From Curvularia sp. ZM96 (taxonomy: Eukaryota > Ascomycota > Dothideomycetes > Pleosporales > Pleosporaceae), in contig JAJGBQ010000002.1 in assembly GCA_022457065.1 (NCBI GenBank), positions 2,108,001 to 2,172,000 on the forward strand: a DNA stretch of 64,000 nt. Direction: 5' to 3'. Under the pieces are notes generated by a model that had not been told where the DNA came from, made no database searches, and saw only the letters and a list, made by a program, of their open reading frames with translations. This document shows positions 12,221 through 22,427 of the stretch, piece by piece. The translations under genes and the position numbers were made by a program. Each line of letters starts with the position of its first letter. The first letter of the stretch is position 1.

Positions 12221-13826
12221 AAGTCACGCAAACCGTCTCTTTGAGTAGTTTTGACTTCAACTACAAAAGGCTACTTCATATTTCAGAGCAGTTTTCATGT
12301 CCAGAGATCGCTGCGTTCATTCGAAAACAGCAGAGCTACATATATTTTCATCGCAACGGAATGTAAGCGCAAAGTATCTCAACCTATCACTGATACAACC
12401 TTCTATTTCCCTCTCCTCAATATTAAACCTGGTGTTTAGGGAAGTTAGTGAGATGCGGTATTTGTCTATGGAAATCCCAAGGCATCTACCACGCTGCAAG
12501 GAGTAGTGCGGTAAGTCCGATGATTCTGCGCACGGAACTCCCTTTCTTGCCATGCTGCTGTCACCAAAGAATAATTTCCAATAAGAACGATGCAAAACCG
12601 TATACTCGGTGTCCATTGTCTGTTGGCTGGTTTGGCGGACTTCGCGGCTTCGCTTACAAGGCAGCCCAGCCACCACGGCACTATTTAGAGACTCTGCGCC
12701 AACACCAAGCTGATGGACATATGACATTTTCCTAAAGAACCATTCAACTGGGCTGGCTGGGATTCATCTCAGCAGTCTTATCGGGTAAAATCGCATGGAT
12801 GATGTATTGCGGAAATTGCTCCCACACAAGCATGCGCCACAATTGGAGTACTAGTTGCGCAAAAGCCTTGAATAGGTTATTACTCGTCTTCGTATAATCC
12901 ACACTGAATCTTATTACAGACGTGTTGGTTCTTCACGGAAATAGTAAATTTCCGGTACAAGTTTGTTTTAATATGTCCCCAACGCGCATCTAGTATATGT
13001 CGTATCTAATTCAAGTCAACAGATGATCGTATGTTTTTTTAACTACACAGTAAAGAGGAGCTTAAGATTTCTCGTAAAGCATATTAAGGTGAGGGCTCTG
13101 GAATCTCAGCATTCGATACATCAGAGTTGATCTTGATTTCTGCTTCTTCCATAGTTTTCCTTGTTCGCTCGGGAAGCCTTCGGACTTGTCTTTCCGAGGC
13201 TTACTGCTCTACTGATTTCGTACATATGATCATGCCTGGCAATATAAGCCAATATTGAATACCAACAACCGAAGCGGGATGACATGTAAGATTTGAGCCA
13301 CGCCTGCAACGTACGTTTAGCTCTATCCTATGAAGCCTACAAGTTGTATCGAAGATTCACATTCACAATTACCCAATACATTAGTAGCATCAATCTTTCA
13401 AGATTTTTGATGGCACCTTTTGTACTAGAACAGGTATCGTTATATCAATCTTGAAGATGATCGTATTTGCTACCGAGTCAGCGGCGACCTCGGGCCGAGC
13501 GTTCACCTGAATTTACATATTGCATGCTTTCAGCAATACATCTCATGATTCGACGCCTTGGACACACCCCGGGAACCAAATCTCCGGGAATCGGATCTCC
13601 GGCAACTAAATCTCCTACAACTCTGATCACAGCTGACGCTCCTTTCGTGTTCACTCACCAACAGAGAGAAGAGGTAGGCATCTACTGCGTCCGTGAATAT
13701 TGAAGGCGTCGCACTTGAAATGTTAGAGCTGCCTGATTCCTGAAAAAGAAAACCATATACTACTTTTCCTCCTTCTTTAGGTCTTTACAGAAGAACATTC
13801 GTTTCCTATCATTGTACACAGCTATA
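12221..13826. other. 1.6-kb stretch without supported genes
   Basis: This AT-rich DNA lies between the cupin gene and the laccase start; the last few hundred bases should be the laccase promoter. Open frames are short and unconvincing. A 15-bp tandem repeat lies at 13569-13628 (listed separately). Confidence 0.4.
13569..13628. repeat. 15-bp minisatellite, four units
   Basis: Four imperfect 15-bp units run head to tail: 13569-13583, 13584-13598, 13599-13613 and 13614-13628. The first three share the frame CCGG.AA....ATCT and the fourth is more diverged. The array lies about 200 bp upstream of the laccase start. Confidence 0.7.
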
Positions 13827-15525
13827 ATGAAGTTACTACGTTTCCTTGGGATATTCTTATTGGGACTCTCCCAGTCCCTTGCCAACGTGGCAGCAATGCC
13901 TGCTGAACTCTCTGGTCTTGCTCCATTTACACCTACCCACGACGGACTAGAAGAACGCCAGTCTCTGTCCTCCTGTGTCAACGTTGGAAATACGCCAAAC
14001 ACGAGGCATTGTTGGGCTGAGGGCTTCACCTCATTAACAGACATGTATACTTCATGGCCCAATACCGGCGTGGTTCGCTCATACGACTTGAGTCTCGAAA
14101 ACACGACTTGCAATCCTGACGGTGCTGGCTCAAGGGTTTGTTTGCTTATTAATGGGAGATACCCAGGCCCAACGATTGTGGCCAACTGGGGAGACAAAAT
14201 CAGGGTCACAGTTCGAAACCTATTTCAGTCTAACGGTACATCGATTCATTGGCACGGCTTCCGCATGCTCAACACGAACATCCAAGATGGCGTCAACGGC
14301 ATTACGGAATGTGCCCTCGCGCCTGGTGATCTCAAGACCTACGAATTTCAGGCCACTGAGTATGGAACAACCTGGTATCACTCACATTTCTCGTACCAGT
14401 ACGGCGATGGTGTCGTCGGCACGGTTATTGTAAACGGGCCGGCCACAGCAAACTATGACGAAGACCTTGGTGTCATGCCAATCACCGACTGGTTCTACAA
14501 GACGGCATTTCAAGCGGCTTCCATTGCATTCCGGAACGGACAGGCCAGATTGGGACCACCAGATGGAGACAACATCTTGATCAACGGAACTGCTAAAAAT
14601 GCCGCTGGTGGTGGAGCTTGGAACCAGATCACTATTCAAGCCGGGAAACGCTACCGACTTCGCCTTGTTAACACAGCTGTCGGCACAAACATGGTTGTTA
14701 ATCTTGACGGTCATCCGTTCCAAGTCATCGCAACGGACTTCGTACCCATTAATCCGTACAACACCACCCACCTTCAGATCGGGATTGGCCAGCGTTATGA
14801 TGTAGTATTCACCGCAAACCAGACAGCGGGAAATTATTGGTTCCGTGCTGTCGCCGACGGACTCTGCAATTCAACCAACGCTCGGGAAGGGCGTGCCATT
14901 TTTACGTACCACGGACAGACTGTGGCAGACCCTACATCTACCGCTCCTGTTAACCCTTTCACCTCATGTAATGATCCTATCACAATTCCCAAGGTTGTGA
15001 AGAATGTGCCCAGCACTACATTTGCTGCCCAGGCAAAGACTCTTCCCGTCTTAGCCGGCCCTGTTGCAGCGAATGGCAACACAATACTCTGGACTATTAA
15101 CGGAACCGCGATGATTATTGACCCAGGGAAGCCTACCGTCAAGTACGTTGCAGAGAACAATAATAGCTTTCCTCAGTCATACAATGTCGTTGAAGTTCCT
15201 TCGACGTCCTCGTCTACCTGGACCTACTGGGTGATTCAACAGGCAGTAGGTGCTCCACCAGTCGCTCATCCGATCCATCTCCACGGACATGACAGCTACG
15301 TACTAGGTGCAGGTGATGGCCAATTTAACGCCACTACTCACTTTAGTCAACTCCAATTCACGAACCCACCTCGTCGGGATGTCGTCCAACTCAGACGTCG
15401 CGGCTGGCTCGTTCTCGCTTACCCTACGGACAACCCAGGTGCTTGGCTGATGCATTGTCATATCGTCAGTCTTTTGCTTCACTCCATCCGCAGTTTTATC
15501 GCTGACAGTTCGTAGGCTTTCCATG

Positions 15526-15527
15526 TA
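15526..15527. repeat. TA target-site duplication, left copy
   Basis: This TA directly abuts the left terminal repeat and matches the TA at 17641-17642. One copy belongs to the laccase Val codon that spans the insertion point. Confidence 0.9.
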
Positions 15528-15575
15528 CCGTGCCCCACCACTTCGTGCGCGCAACCACTTCGTGCGCGCGCGGCC
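15528..15575 (+). repeat. Left terminal inverted repeat, 48 bp
   Basis: It matches the reverse complement of 17593-17640 at 47 of 48 positions. Inside it a 16-bp word (ACCACTTCGTGCGCGC) occurs twice in direct orientation, at 15537-15552 and 15554-15569, a layout suggesting two transposase-binding sites. Confidence 0.95.
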
Positions 15576-15616
15576 CTGCAACCACTACAACCTCAACACC
15601 TTATATATCCACCACC

Positions 15617-17488
15617 ATGAGCAATATCGAGGCTACGCTTGCAGCTATTAATGCCTTAGGACCTGAAGAATCGTTTACGTATACTAAGATTACAAAAAGA
15701 TTTAGTGTTGTTCGATCTACGCTCACCCAAAGACACCAAGGTCGCTGCGCCTCTCCTACAACAGGCTACTAAAAACGACAGCTCCTCCACCTACACCAGG
15801 AGCAGGCCTTAATAGCCTATATCAATCAACTTATAGAGAGAGGCCTACCACCTACTCAGTTAATAATACGCAATTTTGCGTCGTAGATCGCCAAGAGAGA
15901 GGTTGGAGTACACTAGGTTAGTCGCTTTATTCAGCGCTATCCTGATCAGCTTATCTCAAAGTGGGCAGTAGGCATAGATAACTGTCGCCACAAAGCTGAC
16001 TCTAGGAGTAAGTATAGCCTCTACTTTAGCCTCCTACGCGATAAAATCAATCAATATCACGTCGAGGCGCGTCATATCTACAATATGGATGAGAAGGGCT
16101 TCATGCTTGGTGTAGTGAGTCGCTCAAGGAGGATCTTTAGTAGAGCCTCGTACGAGGATGGAAAAAGGAGGAGTACTATACAGGATGGCTCCCGCGAGTG
16201 GATAACGCTGCTGGCCTGTATCTGCGCTGATGGATCTTACCTCGAGCCTGCCTTGATCTATCAGTCAGCCTCAGGGTCTATACAGGACACCTGGCTGCAG
16301 GCCCTTGATCCAGATACACATCAGATTCGAGTTTCCTCATCACCTTCTGGCTGGACGAACAATGAGATAGGCCTCGCGTGGCTGCAGCAGGTGTTTGATC
16401 GCAGTACAAGGGCAAAGGCACGCTCCTCCTACCGATTACTTATCCTTGACGGCCATGGATCTCACCTTACAATGGATTTTATTGATTATTGTGATCAGAA
16501 TAAGATCCTCCTCGCAGTCTATCCTCCTCACTCAACCCACACGCTGTAGCCTCTCGACGTCAGCATGTTCAAGCCTCTCTCAACAGCGTACTCGAACGAG
16601 GTTTCTGCCTTCATGGACAGGAGTCAAGGCCTCACCTCAATGAGTAAGAGGGACTTCTTCCCCCTCTTCTACCAAGCCTGGCAGGCCTCCTTTAAAGAAA
16701 CAACGATCCTAAACGCCTTTAAGGCTACAGGAATCTCGCCTCTTAACCCAGAAGTAATCCTTCAGCGCTTCTCTGTTTCTGATCCTACGAGCGATAGCGA
16801 CTCCTCAGCCCTTAGTGCCTCTGATTGGAGGAAGATAGAGCGTCTGCTGCGTCAGGTAGTCGCTGATCAGGGCGATAGGCAGGTCAAAAGGCTTAGCCAG
16901 GTCCTTCACTCAAGTTCTGTTCAAAATAGTCTCCTCAAGGAGGAGGTAAGGAAACTGAGGGAGGCCTTGGTTAATGAGAGGACACGCAGGAAACGGGGCA
17001 AGCCTCTACCCCTGCAGGAGGCCGAGGATTATCACGGTGGAGCTGTATTCTGGTCTCCAAGGAAGGTGAAGGAGGCGCGCGATCGCCTGCGACTCCAGGA
17101 GGAGGAGCAGGAGCAGCTACAGCTCCAAAAAGCTGATACGCTGAGGCAACGCGAGGAGACAAAGCAGTCGAGGGCGAGGGAGAAGGAGCAGAGGCGTCAG
17201 GCGAGGCTTGCAGTGAGCCTAATGAGGCAGAAGGAGAGGGAGGAGAAGGCTGTTGAAAAGGCCTCAAGGATCGCGGCTCGCAAGGCTGCAAAACAACTTC
17301 AAAAAGCTATCAAAACTTCCCAAAGGGGTAGGAGGAGGAGCTTCAAGGCTCCTGCAAAGGCTGTTCAAAAAAAGAGGCCTATCGCGAGGCCTCAAGGTAG
17401 TGAGGAGCCTCAGGGAGGTGCTGCAGGCTCACCACCTCCAACCTCGCGTCGCGGCCGCGCGATTAGAACTCCATCTCGATTTCTATAG
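15617..17488 (+). pseudogene. Transposase of the Fot1/pogo element, four in-frame stops
   Basis: One continuous reading frame from the ATG at 15617 to the stop at 17486-17488 would encode 623 residues but contains stops at 15770-15772, 15884-15886, 15914-15916 and 16547-16549. The N terminus (MSNIEATLAAINAL) begins a psq-type helix-turn-helix and a CENP-B-type DNA-binding region follows. The DDE domain shows NMDEKGFMLG (first Asp), LILDGHGSH (second Asp) and PLDVSMFKPL (third Asp), with 35 residues between the last two. The final third is a charged Arg/Glu/Gln coiled coil and a basic tail. Family conservation suggests the stops replaced Gln, Gln, Trp and Gln. There are no frameshifts, so decay is limited. 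The fourth stop falls two codons before P-L-D, inside the catalytic core. Confidence 0.93.
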
Positions 17489-17592
17489 CTATATATATAT
17501 ATTAAGGCCTATTAATCTCACCACTAAAATATATCGCGATAATATCCTTTGCGTGTGGCTCTACAGCCTCATTTTTGAGGTGGTTTTGGTGA

Positions 17593-17640
17593 GGCCGCGC
17601 GCGCATGAAGTGGTTGCGCGCACGAAGTGGTGGGGCACGG
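17593..17640 (-). repeat. Right terminal inverted repeat, 48 bp
   Basis: Reverse complement of the left end with one difference, in the inner copy of the internal subrepeat (A for G on the inverted strand). It is followed directly by the second TA copy (17641-17642) and then by the laccase C-terminal codons. Confidence 0.95.
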
Positions 17641-17642
17641 TA
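17641..17642. repeat. TA target-site duplication, right copy
   Basis: This TA follows the right terminal repeat. Joined to the G at 15525 it rebuilds the Val codon of the laccase. Confidence 0.9.
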
Positions 17643-17801
17643 GGCATGGGTCTGAGTGTCCAATTCCTCGAGCGCATGCAGGAGATCAACCTTCCCGCTG
17701 CTGGTTCCGAGTGGAACAACAACTGCAATAACTGGGCAGCATACCAAGCTGGCACTACCGATGTTTGGCCACAGGATGATTCTGGTTTGAAGAAGAGATA
17801 G

Positions 17802-18575
17802 CCTCCTCTCATTGAGAGCCGCGCGACGATCCGGCTACACTAGGCTTCGGAAGCAGGGACTTTGGCAGCTGTGGCGTGGGTTAAGGGGTACTCCAACCCA
17901 TGACCTCAGGATTTACTTTTTCTTTGTTTTGTTTTGTTTTGTCCTACCATCCTTCGCTAAGCTTCTTACGCTTGCTCAAACCTCCTTTTACACCACTTGC
18001 CGTTGAAGTTCCTACACCTTATTACGGCTCGAACCTTGCATATATTCGGAGCTGTTACTTTTTTGCCTGTCTTGCACGCTTACATACATAAATCAAGCCT
18101 TTCATATCTGAAGACTTTGACCCGCTTCGGGCGAACCCAGGAGTGGGGATTCGGTTCTAGGCATGATCGCCAGCTATACACGATGGAACTAACTCCGGGA
18201 CGGGAGATAGATGGAGACTGACCAACCATACTCTATTTCAAAAGTGGCGAACAGGGTATCCAGTTCTACACCTCCTTTGTTGGGTGCTGACATGAACTAG
18301 ATTTCTCAGAAGCGGCGATTTTCCGGCCTTAACAAACCTTATATTAAGTCCATTATCCGTACTGCTGAGGCTCAACGGTGACATCTAGCGAATGACAGTT
18401 GCTTTCGACCGAGAAACCGGCTGAAACAAACGGTCCTGAATTCCGATACGGGCCTACTTCAAACCATCTTATGATGTGCTGAACGATCGAAAATGATCAA
18501 TATTTATACCCCGCATTTCCGTATGCTGTTGGAGGCTCCAAAAACAGGAAAGATTCCGGTATCTTGGGTTCATAA
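17802..18575. other. intergenic between laccase and YaaH-family gene
   Basis: About 770 bp, T-rich near 17915-17945. It should hold the laccase 3' untranslated region and the promoter of the next gene. I see no coding segment or repeat. Confidence 0.4.
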
Positions 18576-19652
18576 ATGAACGTTGATTCCTTTGACCCCG
18601 ACCTCCTGTTATCGCCCTCAGTCATTTCTGCAAAAATGGCCGCAACCACGACAACAGCGCAGCCGATACAATCTCCTAGTAGCATCAACTCTGATCATAT
18701 CGAAAAGGAGCCTCACCTCACTCATGCGCAAACCAACATCTCTATCAGCCCCGAATTGTTTGAGAAACTGTACTTGGCTCCTAAGACCCCACATGCCAAC
18801 GAGCGTGTTGCGCAGTACGCCAATGCTGTTCCTCTAGGTTTCTTAGGGTACGACATTACTTGTCCTCATTCTCATCTTACATATATTAAGTTTCGAGTTT
18901 AGTTTCGTAATCTCAACCTTCACCTTCTCCATGGTGCTTATGGGTTGGGGCGGCGCGAACAACCTCACGGCCGTGGCGTAAGACAAACACAAAGCACTGT
19001 TTTCTTCAGCTACATGTTAATGTTTACTACTAGTGGTATCTTCTTCTTTACCGGCCCGGTTCTCCTGACGCTCGCTTGCATCTTTCTTTGGATCCAGGCA
19101 CAGTTCTTCCCTATGATGGTAACGGGGTTGTTTTCGGTTTTCTGGCTCTCTTTTGGGCTGCTCCAACTCCCTTCCCTCGGTATCGCCGCTTCGTATTCGA
19201 CCACCGGAAACGCAGCAGAGGGCGCAGCGAGCGAAGACATGAATGCGGCCCTTGCGTTATTCTTGATCGTCTGGGGCTTTGCGATGGCTACTTTCGGCAT
19301 GTTCACAATCAGGATGAATCTGGTATTCGTGAGCATCTTCTCGGTTGCTGCGATATCGACTTGGGTGCTGAGTGGAGCGTACTGGGCGGTGAGCAGAGGG
19401 AACTTCGACACTGCATTGAAGCTGAAGAAGGTAAGACCGGGTTCTTTATCCCTATTTTGGATGTTATCTAACAAACTCTAGGCTGGCGGTGCCATGATGT
19501 TTGTAGTGGCGTGCCTGGGGTGGTACATGCTTGTTGTGATCATGATGGCTGAGATGCGCTGGTCTGTCTCTCTACCTGTCGGTGATCTTAGTCATTACTG
19601 GGGAAAGACCGATATTGAGATTGCTGCTATGGAGAATGAAAAGAAAGACTAG
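18576..19652 (+). CDS. Gpr1/Fun34/YaaH-family (acetate/ammonium-type) membrane protein
   Basis: Four exons: 18576-18847, 18903-18977, 19034-19430 and 19482-19652, giving 304 residues, or 284 from the ATG at 18636. The family (AceTr; yeast Ato1/Ady2, Aspergillus AcpA) contains six-helix plasma-membrane proteins linked to acetate uptake and ammonium export. Splicing gives GFLGFVISTFTFSMVLMGWGGANNLTAVAGIFFFTGPVLL, then further hydrophobic helices and the C-terminal LPVGDLSHYW segment that marks the family. The N-terminal ~75 residues are hydrophilic. The signature usually written NPAPLGL reads NAVPLGF at the start of helix 1, so the first Pro is lost and the last Leu is Phe. Function as an acetate carrier is therefore unproven. 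Introns are 51-56 nt. Confidence 0.85.
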
Positions 19653-20351
19653 CTATCGGGAATTTCTTACTATACAATTCATTACGGATAAGTCCACAAG
19701 AGGGGTACCCGCGTCTATCGCGTGCGTGCCAGGCCAATGCGAATTTATTTGCAGAAAACCTCAGCGAATGTATAGCATCACATATGCATATTTCTCCTTG
19801 GTTTGGATCGTGATGCTCCCATTCCCTAATCGTATCACTGCAATTGCCACATGCTGCGCACGCGTCGCCACTACTAACACATGATCGTCGCAATTGACAT
19901 TTTTAGTGTAACCAAAAGTCCAGAACGCCTGCAGAACATTCGCACGTGTAGAAAGATGGGCTGACTTGGCTAAACTTTTCCGGTCTTTCCATGTACGCAC
20001 CAATGACAAGATGTGATCGACGCCACACAACTTGTCAGTCTTAGCTGGATCGGGTAGCGGCTGTGTTCATCGGCGAGCGGGTACAGCGTTCGCGAAATGA
20101 TACCCCGGTTTCATACAATCCGTTACATCGCTACCAGCTCCAGTTTTGCATAGAGCTGATGAACATTTCCTGGGGCAATGATTGGGGTTGAAAGCGGTCG
20201 ACTAGGGCATTACGAAGAAGAGCGTATTTAGGACAGCGCTGATCCTTTACGTCTCTCCCATATTAGAAGGCGGTTGTGATTTTATTTTTTACTACTTCCT
20301 CAATTGGAGTGCTAAATATATACGAAGTTTTCTACCTATTCTCTTTTTAAC
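19653..20351. other. intergenic, promoter of MFS gene
   Basis: About 700 bp between two plus-strand genes. The right part should hold the promoter of the TRI12-like gene. I see no gene, repeat or recognisable regulatory site. Confidence 0.4.
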
Positions 20352-22204
20352 ATGGCTGAACGGATGCAAGACGACAAGCCATCTACGACCCATATCGAGA
20401 CCATAAACAACATTGATAATACAAACAACCCAGAGCAAGATGCAAATGAAGAGATCGTCAGGCATCTGCAAACTACGGGAGAAGATTTAGGCTTCACATG
20501 TAAGTATATGCAACACGATCAATCACCTCTGCACCATCCATACGCTAACCAACACTCGAATTTCCTAGTCAACACCCTCATGGCTGCCGTATCAATGGCA
20601 ATATGTTACAATGCATACCTCTTTACACTACTCATCCCCCAGGCATTCTCACCTATGTAAATGCAGACCTGGGACCTGACCCACGCTACACCTGGATTAC
20701 GATATCCTGGAATCTTGGTGGCGCCATGTTCGTCATGGTAGGCGGACGGCTCTCGGACATATTTGCTAGGCGGTATTTTTTCATAGCCGGTGCCATCGTT
20801 CTCATCGTTGGAAGTATCGTTAGCGCTACGGGCCAAAGTATCATCCAGATGATAGCCGGAGGCGTGCTGTTTGGCTGCGGTTCAGGGTTCCTGGAAATGG
20901 CTTTTGGCGTAGTGCAGGCAATTGTACCGAGCAAATATCGTCATGTTACCATTGGTTCGTTTGACGCTGCATCGATCGTAGCACAGATCATGCCATTGGT
21001 AAGTTGGATTGTTATCAAGGAGACAAAGAACTGGCGCATTTGTTACTACGTTATGGTTGCTTTCCAGGTTATTAATTGGGCCTTACTGTTCTTCTTTTAC
21101 AATCCGCCGTCTTGGAAGCAGAAGAAAAGCGAGCACGGTAAGTCTGCTGGGCAGCTTCTCAGAGTGTTCAACTGGTTAGGCCTATTCTTGTTTTTGACCG
21201 GATGTACCCTCTTCATCGTTGATGTGAGTTGGGGTGGCTCAATGGCTCTGTGGACATCCGCGACAGTGCTTGTTCCTATCATTATTGGCCTGCTCACGCT
21301 GATCGTACTGGGATTTTACGAGGCCTACTATACACTTACCGCCCCTCTGTTCCCACCACGTCTCTTTATGGCCTTAAGGTACTTTACTGTGCCGATGGTA
21401 GTCATGGCCATTGGCGGCATGCAGTACTATTCGAATGCAACGCTCTGGCCGCGTCTTTCGCAAATGATCTACGCCAGTGACGAAATCTCAAAAGGTTTAT
21501 ATGCTGAAGTCCTTCCCCTGGGTACCATCATTGGCGGCATAATCGTATCTTCCAGCAACTACATCGGCCATCAGCGTTCGGTTATTGTATTTGCCGTCGC
21601 ATTACAAACTGCTTGTGTTGGTGCCATGTCGACCTCCACAATGGACAACCCGATTAAATCCGTCATTCTTACTGTCATCATCTCAACATCCACATCTGTC
21701 AATCTCCTAAACGGCATGGCTCTGTTTGGAGTTGGCATAGTTTATCAAGTGGATATAGGCACCGCAGCCGGTCTAGCAGGTACTTCACGACTTCTCACTG
21801 GCGCCATCGCCACTGCCATCTTCGGAAACGTTACGAACAACAAATATCAGGAAATGCTACCCGAATGTGTTCGATCAAATTTAGCTCCGTTTGGTCTCCC
21901 TTCTACTACAATCGTCCAGCTCATCTCCGCGGCGAAAGCAAACAGCGCGGCTGCTTATGTAGAGATTTCAGATATCACGCCCGCCATTCAAGCTGCAGCT
22001 AGTCTTGGAAACAAGCAAGCATATCTCAAGGGCGCGCATTTGTCATATCTAGTCGCGCTGGCGTTTGGTTTGTTAGGGGTTGTAGCAGCTTTCTTCATTC
22101 CAAGTGTAGATAGGAGGAAGTACATCAATAAGACAGTGGCCGTTCAGAAATCGGATTGGAGAGAGCTACAAGACAAGAAATCAGCCGAGGATTGCTTGCC
22201 TTAG
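20352..22204 (+). pseudogene. TRI12-like MFS efflux transporter with apparent frameshift
   Basis: The family is the 14-helix MFS group (TRI12/siderophore-type drug:H+ antiporters) that exports toxins, siderophores or drugs across the plasma membrane. Exon 1 is 20352-20499 and exon 2 starts at 20569 (69-nt intron, GTAAGT...TAG). Exon 2 begins FNTLMAAVSMAICYNAYLFTLLIP in one frame, but the conserved continuation GILTYVNADLGPDPRYTW lies one base off. The switch is at a run of five C at 20636-20640; six would keep the frame. After it the frame is open to 22204 and includes GGRLSDIFARRYF (loop 2-3), GVGIVYQVDIGTAAGLAGTSRLLTGAIATAIF and a last helix. A 38-nt intron (20605-20642) could also restore the frame but would delete much of helix 1. 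So it is a recent pseudogene, a sequencing error or an odd splice. Confidence 0.75.
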
Positions 22205-22427
22205 TTAGTGACTAGTTCAAATTCCGAAAGTGCGGAGCGCAGTATACACCTTCAAATCAAGCCAATATTCCATACGGTTGGGAGTTGTATGCGCTATGAG
22301 GGTGAGCCGTGCATATGACACGTGCATTCGAAATCAAGGATCCATTTTTGTGTTTTAGGAAAACCTGTCTTGAAATTTACGGAACAAGAATGCAGATTCC
22401 CTACGAACTGTGTTCGACGATGTATTG

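Larger units (their letters stand above)
15528..17640 (+). mobile_element. pogo/Fot1-type DNA transposon, 2113 bp
   Basis: This is a Tc1/mariner-superfamily element inserted in the laccase. It is bounded by perfect 29-bp inverted ends (15528-15556 and 17612-17640) that extend to 48 bp with one mismatch, and is flanked by TA on both sides, the target duplication of this superfamily. It encodes one transposase-like frame on the plus strand, interrupted by stop codons. The short distance from the left end to the transposase start (about 90 bp) and right-hand noncoding tail (about 150 bp) suit a compact, full-length element. The DD35D spacing and N-terminal psq/CENP-B-type DNA-binding region point to the Fot1/pogo branch. 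It cannot move by its own protein but has intact ends. Confidence 0.96.
13827..17801 (+). pseudogene. Laccase (multicopper oxidase) disrupted by a transposon
   Basis: This is an ascomycete laccase that would oxidise phenols with O2 outside the cell. Pieces: exon 13827-15464, intron 15465-15515 (GTCAGT...TAG), exon 15516-15525, then a transposon, then the remainder 17641-17801. The ATG at 13827 starts a signal peptide (MKLLRFLGIFLLGLSQSLANVAAMP). Three cupredoxin domains carry all copper motifs: IHWHG (~residue 140), WYHSH (~185), HPIHLHGH (~482) and HCHI (~543). The second exon encodes A-F-H, completing the HCHxxxH motif. The distal part reads VGMGLSVQFLERMQEINLP and ends DDSGLKKR, the DSGL tail that ascomycete laccases process. 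Removing the element and one TA gives 602 uninterrupted residues. As it stands, translation runs from A-F-H-V into the element and stops at 15618-15620, adding about 30 foreign residues and losing the last 52, so activity is unlikely. Confidence 0.95.

Noticed and set aside
13467..13703. 78-codon frame containing the 15-bp repeat as a repeat protein
   Set aside because: Starts at TTG, lies in the laccase promoter and shows no conserved text; the repeat alone explains the open frame.
15617..16549. The stops in the transposase could lie in introns
   Set aside because: Translated text is continuous and family-like across each stop, there is no phase change, and one base change restores an expected residue in each case.
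20605..20642. A 38-nt intron that repairs the MFS frame
   Set aside because: Shorter than all other introns here (45 nt or more) and would remove much of the first membrane helix; kept only as an alternative.
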